Notes under the pieces: generated by a model | Databases searched by the model: none | What the model was told of the DNA's origin: nothing | Seen by the model: only the letters and a program-made list of their open reading frames with translations | Program-made: the position numbers and the translations under genes | Shown here: positions 16,429 through 25,897 of the stretch, in pieces | How positions within the stretch are numbered: the stretch's first letter is position 1 | Layout of the letters: each line of letters starts with the position of its first letter | DNA from: Sphingobium psychrophilum | GTDB taxonomy: Bacteria; Pseudomonadota; Alphaproteobacteria; Sphingomonadales; Sphingomonadaceae | Direction of reading: 5' to 3' | Assembly: GCF_012927105.1 (NCBI RefSeq) | Contig: NZ_JABBFV010000021.1 | Location: forward strand, 1 to 64,000 | DNA: 64,000 nucleotides

Positions 16429-16443
16429 TCTCAATTCATGAGA
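16429..16443. promoter_or_regulatory. Candidate LysR operator between lysR and dabB
   Basis: TCTCA-ATTCA-TGAGA, an inverted repeat of T-N11-A form, lies 30 bp upstream of the LysR start and 62 bp upstream of dabB. It is the only clear dyad in this short, AT-richer intergenic region. Confidence 0.5.
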
Positions 16444-16505
16444 TTTCACAAACTCATTTCATAAATGCAGGCTGGTTTGTCAACGCGGTTCCAAAGGAGA
16501 TCGCA

Positions 16506-17861
16506 ATGGGAACTATGCTATCAAAACCGCGTGAGGAATTTGCCGTGCCCCTAATGGGGTGGGCATTTATCTGCCTTTTGGTGCTGGCCATTGAGCTGAG
16601 GTTCGAACCGATGGCTTTGCACTGGGACATATTGTCAGTCGCCATGTCAGGCCTGACCTTCTTTGTGGCAGCTTGCGTGTTTGGGTTTGCGCGGCGACAC
16701 ATGCGTCTCCACAAGCGGCGAACACGTTTCTTTGCGAGCATGGTGACGACGTTCACTGCGGCGATCATCTTTCTGCTGACAGATAATATCTTTGTCCTAG
16801 CGTCCACTTGGGTAGCCAGCGGCTTGATGCTTGCAGGCATGATCGGCCATGTAGATACATGGCCCGAAGCCCAGCAAGTGGCTCGTAAGGCCCGTAAAAC
16901 CTTCCTCGCGACCGATTGGCTTTTTGTATGCGGCCTGACGATGGCCGCACTGCGCCTGAAAACATTGGCCATCTCCGAGATTGTCGCACGGGCTGGTGAA
17001 CTCCCCACGCCGATGTTGGCTGGCTTGGTGGCCACTGTAGTAATTGCGGCGCTCGCACGTTGCGCGGTGCCCCCCTTTTCGGGATGGCTGCTTGCGTCTG
17101 TTACCGCCCCCACGCCCGTCTCTGCCATGATGCACGCGGGCCTGGTCAACGCTGGCGGTTTCCTGCTCATCCGCATGGCTCCGGTGATCGAACTGCTACC
17201 GGCAGCGCGACTTGCGATGGTTCTGCTGGGCCTTTTTGGCGCAATCGCAGGCGCGGCTATCATGATCGTTCGGCCCGACGTAAAGCGGGGGCTGGCAGCT
17301 TCCACAGTGTCGCAAATGGGTTTTATGGTCATGACCTGTGGCCTGGGCGCCTATGCCGCAGCGCTATGGCATATCCTTGCCCATGGCTTGTTCAAGGCTT
17401 GGCTATTCCTGGGCGCGGGCCAGGTCGTTCGTCGCCAGCCCCTGAAGGCCGCCGAAGGGCTGGGCTTTAAGACGGCGTTCGCGATCGGGGCAACCACCAT
17501 TGGCCTTACCTTGGTCGATATTGTATCGCCGCTCGACAAGACGAGCCTGATTTCAACCGCGCTGACGCTCATTGCCGCAATGATCGCGATGTTGTCCGCC
17601 ATCGGCGACAACTCTGGCCGTCAGCGCTGGGTCATGGCGGCCTTGATATCGGTTCTTGTGGTCATTCACTCAACCGGTCTTGGCTTTGTGAGCCGCCTGC
17701 TCCCGTCAGCCCAATCGCCACTGCCGATGACCCTGCAAATGTTTGTCGCGGCAATTTTCTTAGGGAGCCTGGTCGTCCAGAACCGACTTTTCGCCCGCCG
17801 GTGGCAAATGCCTCGCTGGATCTATGTCCGGCTGCTGAGTGCCGGAGCTATGACCCGCTGA
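16506..17861 (+). CDS. dabB: DabB-like NuoL/MrpA-family ion-translocating membrane subunit
   Basis: 451 residues, polytopic, with about 12 hydrophobic segments. It has the proton-conducting antiporter-like core: 'PPFSGWLLASVTAPTPVSAMMHAGLVNAGGFLLIRMAP', then 'STVSQMGFMVMTCGLGAYAAALWHILAHGLFKAWLFLGAG'. DabB is thought to couple ion flow to the CO2-hydrating DabA. The start ATG 16506 follows 'aaaggag' at good spacing; frames upstream are not coding. It forms an operon with dabA (45 nt gap) and the three exporter-like genes. Confidence 0.9.
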   Translation: MGTMLSKPREEFAVPLMGWAFICLLVLAIELRFEPMALHWDILSVAMSGLTFFVAACVFGFARRHMRLHKRRTRFFASMVTTFTAAIIFLLTDNIFVLASTWVASGLMLAGMIGHVDTWPEAQQVARKARKTFLATDWLFVCGLTMAALRLKTLAISEIVARAGELPTPMLAGLVATVVIAALARCAVPPFSGWLLASVTAPTPVSAMMHAGLVNAGGFLLIRMAPVIELLPAARLAMVLLGLFGAIAGAAIMIVRPDVKRGLAASTVSQMGFMVMTCGLGAYAAALWHILAHGLFKAWLFLGAGQVVRRQPLKAAEGLGFKTAFAIGATTIGLTLVDIVSPLDKTSLISTALTLIAAMIAMLSAIGDNSGRQRWVMAALISVLVVIHSTGLGFVSRLLPSAQSPLPMTLQMFVAAIFLGSLVVQNRLFARRWQMPRWIYVRLLSAGAMTR

Positions 17862-17906
17862 CACCTGAAAATCGCTGACTTTCCCTCTACCAGAAGGAAT
17901 AGAACC

Positions 17907-20459
17907 ATGACGCTCGAATTTGCCCATCCCTCATGTGCTCTGGCTCCAGATTATGCGGAAACCGCAAAGCTGGTCGGTCTGGCGTCCAAGGCCGTCGCTC
18001 CCCTCTGGCCGCTGGAAAGCCCGATTGCGGTCAACCCGTTGTCCGGCTTTGAGGACTTGCCCTTCTTCGACGCGGTTGAAGCGGCCTCCGACATCTTCAA
18101 GGCGCGCAGTTGCTTGCCCGTTTCGCTGTGGCGTCGGCTCACCGATAATGGCAAAGTCGATCGCGCAATATTGGCTGAGGTCGCAGTCGAACGCCTCGGG
18201 GGTCTGAATCTGGCCTTCGAAGCAGTGCTCCCAAACATCAACGCGCATGATATCCTCATGGCCCGTCTGTTGCACCTACCTTCGGACGACACGGAACCCA
18301 AGCCACTGGCTTCCCCGAGCCGGGCTGAATTGTTCGTTGCGAAATGGTGCGCGGCCTTTCTGGATCAGGGGCTATCCGCCCTGGAGATGCCGGGAAGAGA
18401 AAAAGGCCTGTATAGGGCGACTCTCGACCTGGTTGTCCATGATCCGGAATTCATCGCGCTGACCGGGAAACGGGCAATGGAAGTCCATCGCAAGGCACCT
18501 ATGGACCCTGTCACGGCCATTGCCCAACGGCTCGCGTCCTTTGGTGACAATCCACTGGCGAAATTGGCGCTTTTGCGAGAGTTGATGGGCAGACTGCCAG
18601 GATGGGCAGGCCATATTCGCTGGCGCAGCGAATATGCAGATCGGGCCTATAGTGTCGGGGCACCGGCGACCATCACGGACTATCTTGCCCTGTGGATGTT
18701 GGTGCTCGATTTCGACACCGCTATGCCCGTCGCCGATAGTCTGCCCATACAAGAGTATGAAGGGCTCGCATCCCATTTCGCCATACCGGTTAGGGCGTTC
18801 CTCTCTTTGAACGGCGCTGCGAAAACACGGTTGGATTATATTCTCAGCATCAACGGTCACCAACTGTCGATGATGTTTATGGAAACTGCGGAGCGTGGAT
18901 TTCAGGCGAAAATCGTACAGGATTTGCGCAATGCGGAGCGTGGGCCAAAGGTGACGCCTACGCGGCACGATGCGCAGTTCATTTTCTGCATCGACGTGCG
19001 TTCCGAACCACTGCGCCGCGCGATTGAGCAGCAAGGCAGTTACGACACCTATGGCTATGCTGGCTTTTTCGGCCTGCCGATCGCGATGCGTGCGCCGACC
19101 GACCGTATAGCGCGCAGGCAACTGCCTGTGCTGCTGGAGCCGCAGCATGAAGTTGCCCAGGTCGTTGATCCAAATGGCCTTAACAGTGACAGCTCTCTAC
19201 TGGCAAGTCACGCTAGGCAGTCATCTGCGTCGAGGCTCCTCAATGCTGCCAAGCGGACCATGGCAACCAGCTTTGCTGCGGCCGAAGGCACCGGTCCCAT
19301 TGCTGGAGCGATGATGCTGTTACGCAACCTTGCCCCTGGGATCGCCCGACAACTCACCGGTCCGGATGATGCCGGTCTGTCAGCGCAGCTGAGCCCATGC
19401 CTTTCAGATTCTCATGCCCATGGTCTGGGTCTGGAGGAAAAGGCGAGTTATGCCACAGGCCTCTTCAAGTTGACGGGCCTTTTGCCGGAAAACCTGGCCC
19501 CGCTTGTCCTGCTGGTCGGCCATGGTGCGACCTCAACCAATAATCCCTTCGGCGGTGCGCTCGAATGCGGGGCATGTGGCGGTAGGGCCGGTGGTCCCAA
19601 TGCACGGGTCATGGCCACAATCCTGAACGATCCCGATGTGCGTGCGCGTCTGGCAGAGCAGAATATGACCATTCCTTGCGACACGCGGTTCGTAGCGGGC
19701 CAGCACGACACCACCACTGATAATGTCATGTTGTTCGATTGCGAGCAGATTCCCGAAAGCCATCGCGACGCTTTGGGGAAAATTGCCTGGGATTTGTCTT
19801 ATGCGAGCGCAATAGCGCGCGAAGAACGTGGCCGGAAGCTCAACCGCTCCGCCGCTGACCTAGTGGTGGGCGCATTGCACTGGGGAGAAGTTCGGCCCGA
19901 ATGGGGGCTTTCTGGCAATGCGGCCTTTATCGCGGGACCGCGGAGCCTGACACAGGAGATCGACCTCGATGGCCGAGTTTTTCTTCATAGCTATGACTGG
20001 CGCACCGACAGCGATGGCGGTGCTTTGAAGACAATATTGACCGCTCCGATGGTTGTCGCGCAATGGATTAACTGCCAATATCTATTCTCGACGATCGACA
20101 ACAATGTCTACGGCGCGGGGGATAAAACAGTGCATAATGTGCTCGGCGGCTTTGGAGTCGTGCGAGGCAATGGCGGCGACCTGTGCGTCGGCCTGCCCCG
20201 TCAGTCATTATTTTGTGACGATGGTACGCCTCACCATGTCCCTCAGCGCCTCCTCACCATTGTACAGGCCCCACTTGACCGGGTGGATGCCATAATATTG
20301 GAGGACCCATTGCTCGGTCGTCTGTTCGGGAATGGTTGGGTCAAGCTGGTCGTGATCGACCCTACTAATGGCCGCGTGTCGCGCTGGACTGCAGGCGATG
20401 AACTAATCAGATTTTCGGACGCGCCTGGTGGTTGGGCAGAGCCCCGAACCATAGTTTGA
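17907..20459 (+). CDS. dabA: DabA-type inorganic carbon transporter subunit (DUF2309)
   Basis: 850 residues, full length for the family. The zinc-site residues expected from beta-carbonic-anhydrase-like DabA are present: Cys361 and Asp363 (FIFCIDVRSEPLRR), His539 (LVGHGATS) and Cys554 (ALECGACGG). The spacing is close to that of the characterised Halothiobacillus protein. DabA hydrates CO2 at the membrane as part of an energy-dependent carbon accumulation complex with DabB. A cytoplasmic face location follows from the lack of a signal peptide. The start at 17907 has 'agaagga' upstream. Three exporter-like genes follow directly. Confidence 0.93.
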   Translation: MTLEFAHPSCALAPDYAETAKLVGLASKAVAPLWPLESPIAVNPLSGFEDLPFFDAVEAASDIFKARSCLPVSLWRRLTDNGKVDRAILAEVAVERLGGLNLAFEAVLPNINAHDILMARLLHLPSDDTEPKPLASPSRAELFVAKWCAAFLDQGLSALEMPGREKGLYRATLDLVVHDPEFIALTGKRAMEVHRKAPMDPVTAIAQRLASFGDNPLAKLALLRELMGRLPGWAGHIRWRSEYADRAYSVGAPATITDYLALWMLVLDFDTAMPVADSLPIQEYEGLASHFAIPVRAFLSLNGAAKTRLDYILSINGHQLSMMFMETAERGFQAKIVQDLRNAERGPKVTPTRHDAQFIFCIDVRSEPLRRAIEQQGSYDTYGYAGFFGLPIAMRAPTDRIARRQLPVLLEPQHEVAQVVDPNGLNSDSSLLASHARQSSASRLLNAAKRTMATSFAAAEGTGPIAGAMMLLRNLAPGIARQLTGPDDAGLSAQLSPCLSDSHAHGLGLEEKASYATGLFKLTGLLPENLAPLVLLVGHGATSTNNPFGGALECGACGGRAGGPNARVMATILNDPDVRARLAEQNMTIPCDTRFVAGQHDTTTDNVMLFDCEQIPESHRDALGKIAWDLSYASAIAREERGRKLNRSAADLVVGALHWGEVRPEWGLSGNAAFIAGPRSLTQEIDLDGRVFLHSYDWRTDSDGGALKTILTAPMVVAQWINCQYLFSTIDNNVYGAGDKTVHNVLGGFGVVRGNGGDLCVGLPRQSLFCDDGTPHHVPQRLLTIVQAPLDRVDAIILEDPLLGRLFGNGWVKLVVIDPTNGRVSRWTAGDELIRFSDAPGGWAEPRTIV

Positions 20460-20502
20460 AAAACTACCTTGAAAAATTCTGTTTGATATGAGGAGTTACT
20501 GA

Positions 20503-22209
20503 ATGGCCGCCCATCCCCATGGACGGATTGATTGGCGCGCATTCATGGGATGGGCGCGCGCCACCCTGGCACCCGACCGTGCCTTCATGACCCTGGTATT
20601 GATCTACGGCGCAGCCATAGGCCTACTTTCGCTGGCGACGCCCATTTCTGTGCAAATGTTAATCAATTCGGTTGCGAACACGGCCCTTCCGGCCCCACTT
20701 TTCACGCTCGCTGCCGTCCTGCTGTGCCTGTTGCTGCTATGGGCTTTGCTGGGTGCATTACGTACCTATGTGATGGAGATTTTCCGTCGCCGCTTCTTTG
20801 CCCGGCTTGTCGCGGAGATCACCCTGCAGGCCGTTCACGCTCAAGATCCATTCTTTCAGGACGACCGCCGCGGCGACCTGTTCAATCGCTTTTTCGAGGT
20901 GATGAATATCCAGAAGGCCATCCCGTCGTTGTTGGTCGGGGGGTTCTCAATCTTCTTCCAGGCAGCGGTCGGATTTATCGTTACATCCTTTTACCATCCG
21001 ATTTTTCTGGGCTTCAACCTGCTCTTCATTGCCTGCGTCTGGCTGATCTGGAAAGGCTGGGCCGGCAAAGCCATGGAAACGGCAGTGGCGCTCAGCCATC
21101 GCAAATACGAGGCGGCCCACTGGCTGGAAAGTGTCGGTGCTTCTAACGGATTCTACAAATCCAGTCGGCATCTCGACTATGCCATGGATGTCTCTGAACA
21201 GCGAACTGCTGCATATGTCAGTGCCCATCAAAAGCATTTTCGCGCGACTTTCCCTCAAAGCGTGGCATTACTACTGCTCTATGCTGTCGCCAGCGCCGCC
21301 TTGCTCGCGCTGGGTGGTTGGCTGGTCATTCAAGGCCAGTTGTCCATCGGTCAACTTGTCGCGGCTGAGTTGATTCTTTCAAGCATATTCTATGGAGCAG
21401 CACAGCTAGGTCCATATCTCGATGGATTCTATGACCTTGTGGCAGCGGTCGAGGAACTTGCGTTGTTCGGGACCATCAATCAGGAAGACGCACCATTGGC
21501 TGGCGGCGCTGGCGTGAGGCCGCGCGATGGCGCGCTTGCGTTACGATCTGTGCGACTGGAAGTTGGCGGCGAACGTGGCAATTTCAATCTGACGATCCCG
21601 GCAGGGCTCCATATCGTGGCAGACTGCGACACGGGTGCCGACAGGCTGTTCAGCCGACTTCTCAAACGTCACTACCGCCCCGCCGAAGGATTGATTACTT
21701 TGGGCGGCGCAGACATTGGTGCGCTGGATATCTTCCAGTTGCGCAGTGACGTCATCGTGCTTGACCGACCCAGTATTGTGGAAAGCTCGATCCGTGACTA
21801 TCTGCGTCTGGCTGCGCCACAGGCAACGTCAGAGCGCACTCTCGACGTGTTGGATGCCGTTGGCCTTGGCAGTCGCATAAGCACTTTACCCGGTGGAATG
21901 GACTGCGTGCTGTCTTCGACTGGCTGGCCGTTGACGCTTGCGGACACGATGCGTCTCAAGCTGGTCGGTGCAATTCTGGCAGAGCCTCGTATCCTCGTTC
22001 TGTCGGGCCTTTTCGATATGCTGCCAGCACATGAGTTGCGACCAGCGCTACGAATGCTCGATGATTTCGCTACGACAATCATATGCTTCACTAGCAGGTC
22101 CGAAAATCTCGCCTTCGATCACTGGCTCTGGTTGGGCCACGACAAACAACTGCTGACGCGCGATGCCTTGGAATTTCAGGCCGTCCGCACTGCTGCGCGA
22201 GGACGCTGA
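20503..22209 (+). CDS. ABC-exporter-like protein with a degenerate nucleotide-binding domain
   Basis: 568 residues. The N-terminal half (about 25-310) has the six-helix ABC exporter fold (LVLIYGAAIGLLSLATPISVQMLINSV..., FQAAVGFIVTSFYHPIFLGFNLL). The C-terminal part aligns in layout with an NBD, but every ATPase motif is lost. The P-loop region reads IVADCDTGADRLF (371-383) with no GKS/T, the signature region is SSTGWPLTLADTMRL (471-485) instead of LSGGQ, and Walker B reads ILVLSGLFD with no DE pair. The frame is intact, so this is an inactive paralogue and not a pseudogene. It stands between dabA (43 nt gap) and an HlyD-like gene (1 nt gap). Its role is unknown; it may be a structural or sensing scaffold. 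Confidence 0.85.
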   Translation: MAAHPHGRIDWRAFMGWARATLAPDRAFMTLVLIYGAAIGLLSLATPISVQMLINSVANTALPAPLFTLAAVLLCLLLLWALLGALRTYVMEIFRRRFFARLVAEITLQAVHAQDPFFQDDRRGDLFNRFFEVMNIQKAIPSLLVGGFSIFFQAAVGFIVTSFYHPIFLGFNLLFIACVWLIWKGWAGKAMETAVALSHRKYEAAHWLESVGASNGFYKSSRHLDYAMDVSEQRTAAYVSAHQKHFRATFPQSVALLLLYAVASAALLALGGWLVIQGQLSIGQLVAAELILSSIFYGAAQLGPYLDGFYDLVAAVEELALFGTINQEDAPLAGGAGVRPRDGALALRSVRLEVGGERGNFNLTIPAGLHIVADCDTGADRLFSRLLKRHYRPAEGLITLGGADIGALDIFQLRSDVIVLDRPSIVESSIRDYLRLAAPQATSERTLDVLDAVGLGSRISTLPGGMDCVLSSTGWPLTLADTMRLKLVGAILAEPRILVLSGLFDMLPAHELRPALRMLDDFATTIICFTSRSENLAFDHWLWLGHDKQLLTRDALEFQAVRTAARGR

Positions 22210-22210
22210 C

Positions 22211-23269
22211 ATGCCATTCCGCACCGACCATATTTCGCATTTCAAAACTCTTGCCAGCATAGCGGTTCCACGGCCCGCGCGCGCACTGGCATGGATATTG
22301 CTGTTGGGCATGGCAGGGTCCATAGCGTTCCTGTTGCTCGTTCCGTGGGTGCAAACATCGACCGGCACTGGGACAGTCATCGCGCTCGATCCGCGCGATC
22401 GGGTTCAAAATGTGACCGCCCTGGTGCCTGGCCGCGTCGAACAATGGTTCGTCACGGACGGATCGCGCGTCAGAAAGGGTGACCCGATAGCCCGCATTTC
22501 CGATAATGATCCAGGTTTGATTTCACGTCTGCGCGCCGAACGCGCCCAAGCCGACGCAGAGATTGCAGCGACACGGCGAGCCATGGGTGTTGCTCAGCGT
22601 GATGTCGGCCGCATGGGGCAGCTTTATAGCGAAGGCCTGTCGCCACGCCGCGACCTGGAACTCGCCCAGATCAAGGTTGAAGATTATGGCGCGAAAGTTG
22701 CTAAGGGTCTCGCTGATCGCAACCGGCTCGACATCGATATCAGTCGGCAATCCGTGCAAATCGTGCGCGCTCCGCGTAATGGCCGCATATTGCGTATCCT
22801 CGGCGGCGACACGGCTACGATGGTGAAGGAGGGGGAAATCCTCGCGACCTTCGCACCGGAGGAGGCTGTTCGGGTTGTCGAACTCTATGTCGATGGGCGC
22901 GATGTTCCGCTCATCTATCCCGGACGCCCCGTCAGACTGGAATTTGAAGGATGGCCCGCCATCCAGTTCAGTGGATGGCCTTCTGTGGCAATGGGCATGT
23001 TCGACGGGCAGGTCCGCGCGATCGACGTGTCGGCATCGAGTAACGGCCTGTTCCGCATATTGGTCGAACAACGGCGCGGCGGACGGCCGTGGCCCAAGGA
23101 ACCGTTCGTGCGCCTTGGTGCAAAGGTTCGTGGCTGGGTGATGATGGATACCGTGACATCGGGCTATGAACTCTGGCGACTGCTCAACGACTTTCCGCTG
23201 CAATATCCCGCAGGTGCTATCGACGGAACTCTCGGCAAGGCCGCAACGGGGGATGGCAATGCCAAATAG
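22211..23269 (+). CDS. HlyD-family periplasmic adaptor
   Basis: 352 residues from ATG 22211, 1 nt after the stop of the ABC-like gene. One membrane helix (ALAWILLLGMAGSIAFLLLVPW) is followed by a biotinyl-lipoyl-like half (GTVIALDPRDRVQNVTALVPGRVEQWFVTDGSRVRKGDPIARI), a helical hairpin (ISRLRAERAQADAEIAATRRAM...) and the second half (VRAPRNGRILRILGGDTATMVKEGEILATFAP). This is the membrane-fusion-protein layout that links an inner-membrane unit to a TolC channel. Overlap with the next gene shows a single transcript. Confidence 0.9.
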   Translation: MPFRTDHISHFKTLASIAVPRPARALAWILLLGMAGSIAFLLLVPWVQTSTGTGTVIALDPRDRVQNVTALVPGRVEQWFVTDGSRVRKGDPIARISDNDPGLISRLRAERAQADAEIAATRRAMGVAQRDVGRMGQLYSEGLSPRRDLELAQIKVEDYGAKVAKGLADRNRLDIDISRQSVQIVRAPRNGRILRILGGDTATMVKEGEILATFAPEEAVRVVELYVDGRDVPLIYPGRPVRLEFEGWPAIQFSGWPSVAMGMFDGQVRAIDVSASSNGLFRILVEQRRGGRPWPKEPFVRLGAKVRGWVMMDTVTSGYELWRLLNDFPLQYPAGAIDGTLGKAATGDGNAK

Positions 23270-24701
23270 GCTCCATCTCCCCGTCCTGTCCGCTGTGCTG
23301 TTCGCAATTACCGCCATGATTTCACCAGGGAAGGCCCAGGATGTTGCGGCGCTACCCACACTCGCGCCCACCGACGCCGGAGTACTGTCTTTGGACGATG
23401 TGTTGGCCACTTCGGCCAAACAATCGCCCCAGATTCTGGAAGCATTGGCTCGTGCACGTTCAGCCGATGGCAGACGTTTGAGCGCGGAGGGCGCGTTCGA
23501 CACGTTATTTTCGGCCGAGGGTGGGTCGCGCGTCTTGGGCTATTATAACGGCACTTATGCCGACGCCAAAGTCGCGCGCCCTATCGAGAATTGGGGCGGC
23601 CAGATATATGGCGGATACCGCGTGTCGAGCGGAAGCTTCCCCATCTATGAGGACAAAAACTACACTAACCAGTTGGGCGAAATCAGGGCTGGCGCGGTTT
23701 TCTCGCTTTTGCGGGACCGGATGATCGATGAACGGCGCTTTGGCCGTGTTTCCGCCGACGCCGATCGGGCCGTTGCCGACGCAGAACGGCAGATGGTCGC
23801 GATCGGCGTGCAACGCAGGGCATTCGACGCCTATCTAAATTGGGTTGCCGCCGGACAGCGCCTTGGAATTTATCGCCATCTTCTCGATCTGGCGCAGGAG
23901 CGGCAGCGAGGCTTGCAGCGATCGTTCGAAGCTGGACTGCGCCCACGCATCATTCTGGTTGAGAACGACCAAACGCTGCTGCGAAGGCAAGCCATGGTCG
24001 TCCAGTCAGAGCAGGCGGTCGCCAATGCCGCCAACACTCTATCGCTCTATTGGCGCGATGCTGATGGCAGGCCGCTTATCCCCCGCAAGGAACAAATGCC
24101 GGTCAGCTTGCCCGCCCTACCTATGGCCAATGTTCCGCAGGTGGTGACGCGGCCAGACCTCATTGTCGCACAGTTGCGAGAACGACTGGTGCGTGACCGT
24201 CTGTCCTTGGACCGGAACGCCTTGCTGCCCCGTCTCGAACTCCAGATGGAAGTGGCGCGGGATATTGGCGATGTTGGCTTGGGCGGAGTGTCACGAAGTG
24301 GCAATGACGTTCGTTTTGGACTGCGCTTTTCGGTACCACTGGAACAACGGGCCGCGCGTGGCAAGCTGATGCAGACCCAGGCTGAACTCGACGCAAACCG
24401 CCGTCGGACGCAGTGGCTGGACGAACAGATCAGGGCGGAGATAGACGGTATCGGCATCACCCTCAGCGCGGCAGATCGATTGATCGCCTTGTCTGAGGGT
24501 GAAAAGCAGCGGGCAGAGGAGATGGCTGCCGCAGAACGGCGGCGTTTTACCATGGGGGCTAGCGACCTGTTCCTCGTGAACTCGCGCGAAGAGGCAGCAG
24601 CCAGCGTCTCTCTCACCCTTCTTGATCAGCGATTGCGGCGGATTGCAGCCAATGCTGATCTTGCGGCCTCGTCCGGCAATGCAGCGGCTCTTGGCCTGTG
24701 A
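23259..24701 (+). CDS. TolC-family outer-membrane channel
   Basis: About 480 residues from ATG 23259 (ATG 23253 also possible), overlapping the hlyD-like gene by 11 nt. A signal peptide (LSAVLFAITAMISPGKAQ) is followed by two long helical repeats of the outer membrane efflux protein family (SLDDVLATSAKQSPQILEALARARSADGRRL..., later VTRPDLIVAQLRERLVRDRLSLDRNALLPRLELQ). It completes a would-be three-part envelope-spanning assembly with the ABC-like and HlyD-like proteins. It converges closely (4 nt) with the following LysR gene. Confidence 0.88.
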   Translation: MPNRLHLPVLSAVLFAITAMISPGKAQDVAALPTLAPTDAGVLSLDDVLATSAKQSPQILEALARARSADGRRLSAEGAFDTLFSAEGGSRVLGYYNGTYADAKVARPIENWGGQIYGGYRVSSGSFPIYEDKNYTNQLGEIRAGAVFSLLRDRMIDERRFGRVSADADRAVADAERQMVAIGVQRRAFDAYLNWVAAGQRLGIYRHLLDLAQERQRGLQRSFEAGLRPRIILVENDQTLLRRQAMVVQSEQAVANAANTLSLYWRDADGRPLIPRKEQMPVSLPALPMANVPQVVTRPDLIVAQLRERLVRDRLSLDRNALLPRLELQMEVARDIGDVGLGGVSRSGNDVRFGLRFSVPLEQRAARGKLMQTQAELDANRRRTQWLDEQIRAEIDGIGITLSAADRLIALSEGEKQRAEEMAAAERRRFTMGASDLFLVNSREEAAASVSLTLLDQRLRRIAANADLAASSGNAAALGL

Positions 24702-24705
24702 CGTG

Positions 24706-25614
24706 TCAATGGTCGCTTAGAATGCGTTTTGCTTCCGCTTGAACGCGCGCCGCGATCAAGCGGAAATCGGCGCTATTTGCTGCATTTTGGCGCCATGCAG
24801 CCGCGATGGAGCGGGTCACCTGCCAATCGACGGGCGTGACACGACGTATCAACGCCTCGCCCCCGACATCGGACCGCAGATAGAGTTCAGGCAGGACTGC
24901 TATGCCAATCCCGGAACCTACCATTTGTTGAATGCTGTCTAGGCTTGTGCCTTCGTAATCTCGTAAAATGACCGCACGAAGGTCGTCACAAATCCCTTCC
25001 ACCATCCGGTGATAATGGTGCCGAGGATCGAGCGACAGAAATGCTTCACCAGCCAGGTCATGGCGCGTCACGTTCGATTTTTCGGCAAGTGGATGATGGG
25101 GTGGGACGACGATATGCATCGGCTCGCGAAACAACGGTTCGATTTCCAGCCCTTCGCCGATCAGAGGCAATGGCCCGATCATCATATCGAGGTTACCCCT
25201 CGCAAGCTCGAGGGCTTGCTCCGTCGGAAGCCCTTCACGAATATAGAGTTTGATGTCGGGCTGTTCGGCATGGAGTGAAGCGATCAGCGACGGCATCAGG
25301 TAGGGGCCAAGGGTAGGTGTAACTCCGAATCGAATGACGCCGACCATCTTCTCGCGGGATCTTCGAGCAACTGACCGAATTTCCTGAATTTCCACAAGAA
25401 CCCGTCGCGCCCGTTCCACCACCAATCGACCTAGCGGTGTCATTTGCACCGCCCAGCCTTTTCGTTCGATCAGCGCGGCACCAAGCCGCTTTTCCAGCGC
25501 CGAGATCTGTTGGCTCAGCGTCGGTTGAGATACGCCACATTCATCTGCCGCCTTACCAAAGTGCAGCAGGTCGGCGACCGCGACGAGATATTCCAGTTGG
25601 CGAACGGATGGCAT
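24706..25614 (-). CDS. OxyR-like LysR-family regulator
   Basis: 302 residues from ATG 25614. The HTH (VRQLEYLVAVADLLHFGKAADECGVSQPTLSQQISALEKRLG) and effector domain (VIRFGVTPTLGPYLMPSLIASLH...) are most like OxyR/hydrogen-peroxide regulators. The redox pair does not look conserved: one cysteine (GICDDLRAV) aligns with the second OxyR cysteine, but the position of the first appears to be in DPRHHYHRM. It may therefore sense something other than peroxide. A strong dyad with OxyR-like ATAG/CTAT half-site form lies just upstream (25621-25641). It is divergent from the gene at 25898. Confidence 0.85.
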   Translation of the reverse strand: MPSVRQLEYLVAVADLLHFGKAADECGVSQPTLSQQISALEKRLGAALIERKGWAVQMTPLGRLVVERARRVLVEIQEIRSVARRSREKMVGVIRFGVTPTLGPYLMPSLIASLHAEQPDIKLYIREGLPTEQALELARGNLDMMIGPLPLIGEGLEIEPLFREPMHIVVPPHHPLAEKSNVTRHDLAGEAFLSLDPRHHYHRMVEGICDDLRAVILRDYEGTSLDSIQQMVGSGIGIAVLPELYLRSDVGGEALIRRVTPVDWQVTRSIAAAWRQNAANSADFRLIAARVQAEAKRILSDH

Positions 25615-25620
25615 AGGCAA

Positions 25621-25641
25621 ACGATAGATAACTTCTATCGT
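25621..25641. promoter_or_regulatory. OxyR-type dyad upstream of the lysR gene
   Basis: ACGATAG and CTATCGT form perfect 7-bp arms around a 7-bp AT-rich spacer, 7 bp before the regulator's start codon. The core ATAG-N7-CTAT equals one OxyR half-site. The second half-site expected 7 bp further on is weak. It probably mediates autoregulation. The rest of the gap to 25898 shows no other clear element. Confidence 0.6.
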
Positions 25642-25897
25642 TTAATCTATAAAATTTCGATTGGCTCGAAAACTTATGATGAGCCATAAGGGCGTCAACA
25701 GCCCAAAGGGCAAGCAAACTGTAGAGACATCGGCAAGATCGTTTCTTCCTCCTCTACAGGTTGCCAACCCCAGCCAGCTACCGCCGCCGCGGCTCCCAAC
25801 CGGCCTTTATCGCTGGCGGCGGACACTGGCGACGCACGTCGATACCCCCCTCTTCGTGCGTCGCCAGACTATTTCCTCTCCCTGAAAGGGTTACACC

